In this document: in pieces, positions 54,446 through 62,208 of the stretch
Position numbering within the stretch: the first letter of the stretch is position 1
Layout: each line of letters starts with the position of its first letter
Assembly: GCF_900129315.1 (NCBI RefSeq)
Contig: NZ_FQUS01000003.1
Coordinates: forward strand, 62,001-126,000
Length of the DNA stretch: 64,000 nucleotides
Source of the DNA: Fodinibius roseus
GTDB lineage: Bacteria > Bacteroidota > Rhodothermia > Balneolales > Balneolaceae
Reading direction: 5' to 3'
Notes under the pieces: model-generated
What the model saw: the letters and a program-made list of their open reading frames with translations, nothing else
The model's database searches: none
Told to the model about the DNA's origin: nothing
Program-made: the position numbers and the translations under genes

Positions 54446-56230
54446 ATGAAGATTATGAATATAAATATAAAAGTCTGGCTGATAGGCGGGTTAATATTTT
54501 CAGCTTCATTGTTGAACTCGTGTACCGATAACTGGCTTGCACCTGACCCTCTCTCGACGTTCACACCCGAAAATGTATATGTAGATGAAGAGGGATTTGA
54601 ATCTCTGTTGATAACGATGAGAAAAAATATCAAGGATGAACATTATGGTTTTTTTAGCTGGTCAACAGCTGAATATGTGTCATCTGATTTGGCGGTAGGG
54701 GGGTACGGACCTGATTTCTCATTTCTCACACCTACAGGTACTCCAGAGCGATACCCGGTGGATGATATGTTTGGTGATATCTACGAGTATTTGAAGGATC
54801 CGAATGTATTAATCTCTCGCATTGATGAGGTTGAATGGCAAGATCAATCAATACGTAATCGACTTCTTGCAGAAGCTTTTTGGCACCGTGCCTATTTATA
54901 CTATCGATTAATCCATTCCTATGGAGATGTGCCCTGGATTGGTGAAGAATTAAAAGGGGCCAAGCTTGATTTTACAACTCATACCAGATGGGCGATTTTA
55001 GATAAAATTCAAAGAGATTTGGAATGGGCTGTAGAATGGATGCCTGAGTCCGCTCCTCCCAGAGTACCTACAAAATATGCCGGTTGGCATCTGTTAGCAA
55101 AGATTTACTTGGCTAATACAGAGTTTGATAAAGCAATTGAAGCTGCTACAAATGTAATTAATGGTCCTTTCGCACTGATGACCAATAGGTTTGGAAGTTG
55201 GTCAGACGATCCTGCCCGTAATGTGATTTGGGATCTTTTCAGGCACGAAAATATTTATAACGGCCAAAATACAGAGACTATATTGGGTTTGGTAGATAGA
55301 GCAGAAGCCCCGGAAGAAGCGCGGAGATACCGATCTATGGCCGCAAACTTTAATCCTCATTGGTGGGATGTAAAGGATGTAGATGGCCAGAGAGGCATTG
55401 AATACCCATCAGCACTCATGGATACCGTTATGAGAGGACAAGGTATTACGGTATCGAACAAGTATTTTCAATATAAAATATGGGGAGATGAAAATAGTTC
55501 CTGGGAAACGACTACGGATCTTAGGAGATCGGATATAAACTGGATTGAAATGAGAGAAATTCGATATAATGTAGCTGATTCCCCTAACTTTGGCGAGCGT
55601 ATCGAACAGCGGTGGTCGACTCCAAGTGACACTACATTGAGATGGTTTCCCTGGCCTCATTATAAAACATATAATCCCACAAGTCAGGAAGAAAGCACTT
55701 GGGGAGGAGGTAATGGTGATTGGTATCTGTTTCGTCTTGCTGAAACTTATTTAATAAGAGCCGAAGCATATTACTGGAATGAGCAATTAGCTCAAGCCGC
55801 TGCTGATATTAATGAGGTTAGGTTACGTGCAAATGCTTCCTCCATTACTGGTGCTGATGTAACAATAGACTATATATTTGATGAGCGAGCACGTGAGTTA
55901 TACATGGAGGAACCTCGCCATACGGAGATGGTGAGGGTTTCAAATATAATGGCCAGGTTAAATATAAATGGCTATGACTTGGACAATATTGGCCAACAAA
56001 GCTGGTGGTATGACCGAGTAATGAGAGTTAATGATCTGTACAATCAACCTCCCGGCACTTGGTGGAGTAGTCAATCTGTTACTATTGAACCATATAATAT
56101 TTACTGGCCGATACCACAAAATATAATTACAGCAAATACCCAGGGTACAATCAATCAAAACTATGGTTACGAAGGGTATCAAAATAACAGTACACCACTG
56201 GACACAATTGAAGATACGATTGAAAAATAA
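54446..56230 (+). CDS. SusD/RagB-family surface lipoprotein, copy B
   Basis: A 594-residue SusD-like lipoprotein (lipobox LLNSC) with the same landmarks as copy A: NRLLAEAFWHRAYLYYRLIHSYGD, read over residues about 133-156, LAETYLIRAEAYYWNEQ and DERARELYMEEPRHTEM. Ligand-contact loops (about residues 230-420) differ strongly from copy A. It is the partner of susC B. The following gene, after 262 bases of AT-rich DNA without a visible gene, is a paralogue of the hydrolase in set A. Confidence 0.94.
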   Translation: MKIMNINIKVWLIGGLIFSASLLNSCTDNWLAPDPLSTFTPENVYVDEEGFESLLITMRKNIKDEHYGFFSWSTAEYVSSDLAVGGYGPDFSFLTPTGTPERYPVDDMFGDIYEYLKDPNVLISRIDEVEWQDQSIRNRLLAEAFWHRAYLYYRLIHSYGDVPWIGEELKGAKLDFTTHTRWAILDKIQRDLEWAVEWMPESAPPRVPTKYAGWHLLAKIYLANTEFDKAIEAATNVINGPFALMTNRFGSWSDDPARNVIWDLFRHENIYNGQNTETILGLVDRAEAPEEARRYRSMAANFNPHWWDVKDVDGQRGIEYPSALMDTVMRGQGITVSNKYFQYKIWGDENSSWETTTDLRRSDINWIEMREIRYNVADSPNFGERIEQRWSTPSDTTLRWFPWPHYKTYNPTSQEESTWGGGNGDWYLFRLAETYLIRAEAYYWNEQLAQAAADINEVRLRANASSITGADVTIDYIFDERARELYMEEPRHTEMVRVSNIMARLNINGYDLDNIGQQSWWYDRVMRVNDLYNQPPGTWWSSQSVTIEPYNIYWPIPQNIITANTQGTINQNYGYEGYQNNSTPLDTIEDTIEK

Positions 56231-56492
56231 CTCTGACCGGCTGTTTAAATTCAGAGATTTCAATTTCTAAATAACTGACCCGAATGTAACTGTTCTTCAT
56301 GTTAACATGCGATGAATTTAAACTGTTGATTATCTGCAAATAACTGGATAATAGGTTTATATCTGCAGTAATGAGGTATTGCAATTCATTGTATATTGAG
56401 GATTACGTTCTGGGACTGCCTTCAATATTTTACAATCGATCATGGAGGCTTGTGAGATGGTGTATCAAGCTTTTTAAAATATTTTATTAGTA

Positions 56493-57668
56493 ATGACAAA
56501 AAAATGGTTTATAAAATCATTGGGTTTAGAAATAATGGGAATGTCACTTGACAAGAAATCTGGATTTCTTTTTTTCTTTGTTATCTGCTTATTAAATATC
56601 TCATTAAGTAAAGTGCAGGCCCAGTCTGATGAGCATCCTTTTACTATTGAGCGTTCTGCCGACAATAGTATAAAACGCATTTCATCAATAGCCGAATGGG
56701 AGAGGCAGAGATGGAGTATCATCAAGGGAATGGAAGAGGTGATGGGTGAATTACCGCAACGAATTGATTTACCCCCATTAAATATGCAGGTTTCTGATAC
56801 GTTGAGAACAGATAACTATAGCCGCCTTACGATCAGTTTTACGGTTGCAAAAGAGGAAAAGGTACCTGCTTATTTATATATACCTCATCGTAGCGGCGTC
56901 ACTGGAAAATTGCCTGCAATGCTTGCCCTTCATCCGACAGGAGAAATAGGAAAAGATATTGTCGATGGACAAGGGCTTGCCAACAGAGGATACGCAAAGG
57001 AATTGGCAGAACGGGGATATATTGTGATTGCACCGGATTACCCCGGTTTTGGAGCGTTGGAAGAGTACAAATTTGACAGGGACCGGTACAAGTCGGGAAC
57101 GATGAAAGGAATTTTTAATCATATGCGTAGTGTGGATTTGCTCCAAAAAAGAGAAGATGTCAATCCTCATAAAATTGGGGTTATAGGACACTCGCTGGGG
57201 GGACACAATGCCATGTTTGTCGCCGCTTTTGATACGCGCTTAAAAGTCGTAGTTTCCAGCAGCGGATGGACCCAACTCGGATACTATGATACGGGTAAGG
57301 CTGCGCATGATAAATATGGGGGACGACTGGGACCCTGGGCACAAGATGTATATATGCCCCTTTTACGGGACAGATATAATCTGGATGATAATATCATACC
57401 TTTTGATTTTCATGAAATTATCGCGGTAATAGCTCCAAGATTCTTTTTTTCGAACTCTCCCGTTAAGGATAACAACTTCGAAGTTAATGGAGTACGAAAA
57501 GGAATTTCAAAATCACGAAAAGTCTATAAATTTTTAAATGCCGATGAAAATCTCCAGGTGCGGTATCCTGAGTCCGGACATGATTTCCCAACAAAAGTAC
57601 GCCGTGAAGCGTATCAGTTTATAGATAAGGTCTTTGATCATACTCCTTTCGAGCATGAGATTGAATGA
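56493..57668 (+). CDS. Exported alpha/beta hydrolase, copy B
   Basis: A 391-residue hydrolase with a signal peptide (cleavage near KVQAQ). It matches the protein at 47186 throughout: EWERQRWSIIKGMEEVMGELP, the hydrolase core with Ser234 in GVIGHSLGGHNAMF, and His363 in YPESGHDFP. Copy B lacks the lipobox, so it is probably soluble in the periplasm or secreted, while copy A is anchored. The pairing of one such hydrolase with each SusCD set argues that a fecR-susC-susD-hydrolase cassette was duplicated. Confidence 0.88.
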   Translation: MTKKWFIKSLGLEIMGMSLDKKSGFLFFFVICLLNISLSKVQAQSDEHPFTIERSADNSIKRISSIAEWERQRWSIIKGMEEVMGELPQRIDLPPLNMQVSDTLRTDNYSRLTISFTVAKEEKVPAYLYIPHRSGVTGKLPAMLALHPTGEIGKDIVDGQGLANRGYAKELAERGYIVIAPDYPGFGALEEYKFDRDRYKSGTMKGIFNHMRSVDLLQKREDVNPHKIGVIGHSLGGHNAMFVAAFDTRLKVVVSSSGWTQLGYYDTGKAAHDKYGGRLGPWAQDVYMPLLRDRYNLDDNIIPFDFHEIIAVIAPRFFFSNSPVKDNNFEVNGVRKGISKSRKVYKFLNADENLQVRYPESGHDFPTKVRREAYQFIDKVFDHTPFEHEIE

Positions 57669-57755
57669 AGAAAATTATCCTTTCATTTTTAAAAAAACTT
57701 TAACCATTTCTAAAGGATAAAACCAATATCCCTGGAACTAAGTTTAGTACTACGT

Positions 57756-59162
57756 ATGAAAGATAACTTTGATATAACGACGTATAGGCACGTGTTTATA
57801 ATCTTTTTGACCTGTTTGTTTTGGGGATCAACAAATCTACTCATAGCCCAGCAACGTACGATGGAGGATCAGGAAAGCAGCAGCCTGGAGGTAGGCTTTG
57901 CAAGTAGTAAAATCACGCCGGACCCAATGGTTAACAACTGGGTGACCGGCAAGCCGTACGGGAAGGTACGGGACTCGATTTACACCCGTGCTCTGGTGTT
58001 GCGTGCCGGGGATCAGAAAGTCGTACTGCTCCACTGGGAGCTGGTGGATGCCGGTGAGTCGGCCACCGAGCAGGTACGCTCGGCCGTAGCGGACGCCCTG
58101 GAGATTCCGTCGGATCATATTATGGTGAATGCCTCCCACAACCACTCGGCCCCGTGGGCGCCGGTCTACGACAATGCACACCGGGGCCTGGAGCGGGACA
58201 CCTGGTGGGCGGTCCGGTACATGCCACCCCAGCACGAGGAGCCTCCTTTTAAAGCATGGATGGATCGGTTGATCAGCCAAAGCGTGGCCGCGGCCGCCGC
58301 CGCCGACCGGGCCCGAGAGCCAGCCACAGCGTGGGTAGGGCGCGCGGATGTCTCCCGGTACCTGCAAAATCGCCGCCCGCGTCCCGTTCGGGAAGGAATA
58401 GCGGAATCTCATATGCCTGACAATTATAATTACCGTCACCCGGAGTGGGACCCCAACGTACTGAGCGGGAACCGGACCTTTGGTCCGCTGGACCGGGCGA
58501 TGACGCTGGTCTCGTTTCGATCGCCCGCCGGGAATATGATCGGCACGCTGTTTCACTTGTCATGTCATGCCGTATCCGTGTATCCCTACACAGACGCCCT
58601 TTCCGGGGATTGGCCCGGGGCGGCCACCCGGGCCATAAGCGAACAGCTGGGTGGGCCGAGCATGTTTTTACAGGGAACGGCCGGGGATATTAATCCCTGG
58701 CGCCGCGGGGCGGAGGCTGTGCAGATTATGGCAAAAGGGCTGGCCGGATATGCCGGGCGGGCATACCGGTACAGCGCGCAGCTGCAACCCGGAAAACTAC
58801 ATATCGACCGGACGCACGTGGGACTGCCACTGACCGACTACGGGCGCGAGCGCACGGGGCTGCAGACCCTGCCGGCCGAAATACAGGCTGTCAGGTACGG
58901 TTCGCTGGCGATTGTGACGCTTCCCGGGGAACCGATGACGGGACTGGGGATGGCTATTAAGGAGCGCTCCCCATTCCCGCAGACCCTGGTGCTGGGGTAT
59001 TCCAATGGCAATGGGGTGCATTATGTGGGCATGCCGGGAGAAAAGGCCCGTGGAGGATACGAAGTGGGAGAGAAGACGAATCTGGGCACCGACCGGGCCG
59101 GATTGATCATGGTGGAGGCGGCCGAAGACTTGCTGCACAAGATGTACGGTGAGACGGAGTAG
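57756..59162 (+). CDS. Neutral/alkaline ceramidase-like exported hydrolase
   Basis: A 468-residue protein with a signal peptide (cleavage near LIAQ) and the neutral/alkaline non-lysosomal ceramidase N-terminal fold: VGFASSKITPDP at the start, RALVLRAGDQKVVLLHWEL, the zinc-ligand NASHNHSAPWAP, TLFHLSCHAVSVYPY and FLQGTAGDINPW. Genuine ceramidases cut the amide of ceramide; bacterial relatives in sugar-use loci are largely untested and may act on other amides or esters. From about 57850 the DNA becomes clearly more G+C-rich than the SusCD genes before it. It lies 87 bases after the hydrolase and 54 before the dehydrogenase-like gene. Confidence 0.85.
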   Translation: MKDNFDITTYRHVFIIFLTCLFWGSTNLLIAQQRTMEDQESSSLEVGFASSKITPDPMVNNWVTGKPYGKVRDSIYTRALVLRAGDQKVVLLHWELVDAGESATEQVRSAVADALEIPSDHIMVNASHNHSAPWAPVYDNAHRGLERDTWWAVRYMPPQHEEPPFKAWMDRLISQSVAAAAAADRAREPATAWVGRADVSRYLQNRRPRPVREGIAESHMPDNYNYRHPEWDPNVLSGNRTFGPLDRAMTLVSFRSPAGNMIGTLFHLSCHAVSVYPYTDALSGDWPGAATRAISEQLGGPSMFLQGTAGDINPWRRGAEAVQIMAKGLAGYAGRAYRYSAQLQPGKLHIDRTHVGLPLTDYGRERTGLQTLPAEIQAVRYGSLAIVTLPGEPMTGLGMAIKERSPFPQTLVLGYSNGNGVHYVGMPGEKARGGYEVGEKTNLGTDRAGLIMVEAAEDLLHKMYGETE

Positions 59163-59216
59163 CGGTGGAATAACTTCCATATAATAAGCAGGAAACAGGA
59201 CATAGAGAACGATCTC

Positions 59217-61403
59217 ATGAGACAGTATATAATAGTCGGAATAAGTATTTGTATCGCAGGACTTTTGATTTCATGCGGGCAGCAGCGGTATCCGGATTCG
59301 TTGACGCCCGGGCAAGCCATTCAGTCGTTTGAGCTGGATGAGCGGTTTGCTATAGAAGTATTTGCCTCAGAACCCCATGTGTTGGACCCTGTGGAGATGG
59401 TATTTGATGCGGGCGGTAATGCCTACGTGATAGAAATGGCAGACTATCCGTTCAAATCCGATACGCTCGATGACAGTCAAGTTGTCGGGAGCATCAGTCA
59501 GTATCCCATCAACTCGGAGATCGCTGAAGCGGGGGGACGCATTCGGCTGCTGGTGGATTCGGATAATGACGGGCAGATAGATGAGTCCACCATATTTGCC
59601 GATAGCATATCAGAGGGGACCAGTATTTTGCCATGGAAAGAGGGATTGTTGGTAACAAGTGCTCCCCATATCCTTTACTATAAGGATACCACCGGAGACG
59701 GTCGCGCCGACACCAGGGAGGTGCTTTTTACGGGATTTTCCAAAGATAATATGCAGTCTCAAATTACAAGCCTGCGATTTGGCGTGGATAACTGGATCTA
59801 TGCCTCCAATGACGGCCGTCCCGGGGAAGTCCGGTTTAACCGGCGTCCGGAGGCCGCTCCGCTGCCGGTGCAGGGAGCTGATTTTCGTTTTCGGCTGGAC
59901 CGCGGCGAGTTTGAAACGGCCACCGGGGCCGGTCGGGTTGGACGCACATTCAATGACTGGGGACATCGGTTTATGAGCGCTGCTGTCCCGCACATAAGAT
60001 ATGCGGTCATCCCCCGGAGATATTTGAAGCGCCACGAGCACCTTGCCTCTCCTGTTGCCATTGACAATATCAATGATCACGGGCTGCGTATGTTCCAGCT
60101 GACCCAGGCGCCCTACTGGCGGGTTGAACGAACCAAGCGCCGCCAGCAGCGCTACGATGAGGCGGGCCTGGACAGGACGGAATATGCCGAGGACCACTTT
60201 ACCGGTGCCACGGGGGGAACCTATTACGGCGCCCACGCGTTCCCGGAGGAGTTCTACGGGAACGTTTTTACGGGCGAGTCGGCCGGGAACCTGGTCCACC
60301 GGGATATACTGAGACTGGACGAAGACAGCGTTACGTATACTGCAAGCCGCAGCGAGGAGGAGACTGACCGGGAATTTTTGGCCTCTGGGGATCCGTGGTT
60401 TCGTCCGGTAACGCTTACCGTGGGCCCGGATGGCTACCTGTATGTTATCGACATGTACCGCCAGCATATTGAGCATCCGGTCGCCATCGATGAAGATCTG
60501 AAAACGGATATTGATTTTTCCCGGGGACGAGAACAGGGGCGTATTTACCGTATTGTTCCGAAAGGTGAGGATACAGAGAAAAGAATATCCGCAAACCTGA
60601 AGGAGATGGATAATGGAGAACTGGCAGAGCATCTTGCTCACGGGAATCAATGGTGGCGTCTTACCGCCCAAAGACTGTTAGTGGAGCGACAGGATCGGTC
60701 GGTTGTTCCCGTGCTGGAAGAAATGCTCACCCAGAACAAAGATCCGAGGGCCCGGCTGCATGCCCTCTATACGCTGGAGGGACTGGGGGCCCTGAACGAG
60801 GGGCTGGTCCGCCAGGCGATGGAGGATGACCACCCCCGCCTAAGGGAACACGGCATGATACTATCGGAACAGTATCCCGGGCTTATCCCGCAGTTGATCG
60901 GAGCCATTCATGATACCTCCGCAAGGGTGGCCCTGCAAGCGAGCCTGAGTTTGGGACAATTTGAAGATCCGCGGGTTCCCTCCGCACTGGCCGAAACGGT
61001 AGAGCGGCATGGCCGGGATGCCTGGTTTCGGACGGCGGTGTTAAGCTCCGGGCCGGGTTCTTCGGTGGAGCTGATGGACAAGCTGTTCAGTCGAGAATCA
61101 TTCTATGAACAAATAGATCCATGGGAAAAAACGTTTTTAAAAAACCTCTGCTTTGCAATCGGTTCGCGTAATGCGGAAAGGGAGGTCATAGCCATGTTAG
61201 ATCTTTTATCTCAATTAGATACAAGTAACCGGCAAACCTGGCAAGTGATCAGCCTGAGCGGATTGTCTGAGGGTCTGGAAAAGCACGAAGATACCCATTC
61301 TGATTTGGCAGAAACATTGCAGGGAATAACAGAGTCTGACTCAGAGGCTGAAATAACAAAGAGAATAGACCGGATAAGAACGTATTATTCCGGCTCATTA
61401 TAA
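59217..61403 (+). CDS. Sorbosone/PVC-type dehydrogenase-like lipoprotein lacking heme
   Basis: A 728-residue lipoprotein (lipobox LLISC, Cys20). Residues about 35-440 form a beta-propeller of the PVC-type membrane-bound dehydrogenase family related to PQQ-dependent glucose/sorbosone dehydrogenases (FAIEVFASEPHVLDPVEM, GRIRLLVDSDNDG, NWIYASNDGRPGE, VTLTVGPDGYLYVIDMYR). Residues about 450-700 are HEAT-like helices. Many relatives end in a cytochrome c domain with CxxCH; this one has only two cysteines in all (Cys20 and one near 644), so it has no heme site. A separate electron acceptor is needed, and the HiPIP gene follows 33 bases later. Confidence 0.85.
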   Translation: MRQYIIVGISICIAGLLISCGQQRYPDSLTPGQAIQSFELDERFAIEVFASEPHVLDPVEMVFDAGGNAYVIEMADYPFKSDTLDDSQVVGSISQYPINSEIAEAGGRIRLLVDSDNDGQIDESTIFADSISEGTSILPWKEGLLVTSAPHILYYKDTTGDGRADTREVLFTGFSKDNMQSQITSLRFGVDNWIYASNDGRPGEVRFNRRPEAAPLPVQGADFRFRLDRGEFETATGAGRVGRTFNDWGHRFMSAAVPHIRYAVIPRRYLKRHEHLASPVAIDNINDHGLRMFQLTQAPYWRVERTKRRQQRYDEAGLDRTEYAEDHFTGATGGTYYGAHAFPEEFYGNVFTGESAGNLVHRDILRLDEDSVTYTASRSEEETDREFLASGDPWFRPVTLTVGPDGYLYVIDMYRQHIEHPVAIDEDLKTDIDFSRGREQGRIYRIVPKGEDTEKRISANLKEMDNGELAEHLAHGNQWWRLTAQRLLVERQDRSVVPVLEEMLTQNKDPRARLHALYTLEGLGALNEGLVRQAMEDDHPRLREHGMILSEQYPGLIPQLIGAIHDTSARVALQASLSLGQFEDPRVPSALAETVERHGRDAWFRTAVLSSGPGSSVELMDKLFSRESFYEQIDPWEKTFLKNLCFAIGSRNAEREVIAMLDLLSQLDTSNRQTWQVISLSGLSEGLEKHEDTHSDLAETLQGITESDSEAEITKRIDRIRTYYSGSL

Positions 61404-61436
61404 CGATCATTCAAATACTCGTGTAATTCAGCAATC

Positions 61437-61808
61437 ATGAAGAACGACGACTATTCGCGGCGAACGTTTATCCGTAAATTTTTTCAGCTCGGTTCCGCCT
61501 GCCTTGGTTTTGGCATGGTGGCGGGGGGATGCCAGTCGGAAGACTCCGATCGCAAGGATGAAGGAGATTCCGGGAATAGTTCCGGCAGAGAAGACTGCGA
61601 GGATTTATCGGGGATAAACCAGGAGGAAATTCAGAAGCGTGAGGTGTATGGTTATGTGAAGGAATCCTCCTATCCGAACATGTCCTGCAGCAACTGCAGC
61701 CTCTATCTGGAACCGGAATCGGGTAATAAATGCGGAGGATGCGTGTTATTCGACGGCCCCGTTTTTGCAGAGGGCTATTGCGATTATTGGGAACCAAACG
61801 AATCTTGA
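61437..61808 (+). CDS. High-potential iron-sulfur protein with Tat signal and lipobox
   Basis: A 123-residue HiPIP, a periplasmic one-electron carrier with a 4Fe-4S cluster. The cluster ligands are Cys84 and Cys87 (MSCSNCSLY), Cys102 (KCGGCVLFDG) and Cys115 (EGYCDYW), the classic C-x2-C-x14-C-x12-C spacing. The N-terminus has a twin-arginine motif (SRRTFIRKF), suited to export of a folded cluster protein, and the h-region ends in VAGGC (Cys32), a lipobox, so the mature protein may be membrane-anchored through an acidic linker. It directly follows the hemeless dehydrogenase-like gene, its probable electron donor. Confidence 0.92.
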   Translation: MKNDDYSRRTFIRKFFQLGSACLGFGMVAGGCQSEDSDRKDEGDSGNSSGREDCEDLSGINQEEIQKREVYGYVKESSYPNMSCSNCSLYLEPESGNKCGGCVLFDGPVFAEGYCDYWEPNES

Positions 61809-62208
61809 TTTGTTATTTATATTACTGGCTGCAAAATAGCTATTCACACAAGACACCGAATTAATAAGGCAGTGGCATCCGTTTGTGTTGACATTCCGGC
61901 GTTTATACACGTCAAAACATAACGCTCCGGAGAGGAATTGCTACAACAAAATGGACAGCAAGGTAAGCCAGATCCTATAGCAAGTTCATGTATTTGGTAC
62001 ATCTCAAATCTTATTTCAAAAAGCAGGGGATCAATGTATTTTTTTAATGTGATTATACTTGTATGTTATAACCATAAGAACTTCAATGGTTATCTGTATG
62101 TAGGGATATAAGAGTAAAAATGTTAACAACAATATCCATTCCACATGACCATGACAGTCGTGTGGGAGGGTTAACGAACCTTGGTTTATTTGCTCTATAT
62201 TTTATCTT
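61809..62208. promoter_or_regulatory. Gap with two inverted repeats before the aminoacylase gene
   Basis: About 400 bases without a gene. ATAACCAT (62068-62075) and ATGGTTAT (62086-62093) form a perfect 8-bp repeat with a 10-base spacer. CCACATGAC (62141-62149) and GTCGTGTGG (62157-62165) form a 9-bp repeat with one mismatch. Neither has a T-run. They lie 45-140 bases before the next start and may be operators. No terminator is obvious after the HiPIP gene. Confidence 0.4.

Noticed and set aside
59217-61403. Cytochrome c domain at the end of the dehydrogenase-like protein
   Set aside because: The protein has two cysteines only and no CxxCH motif.
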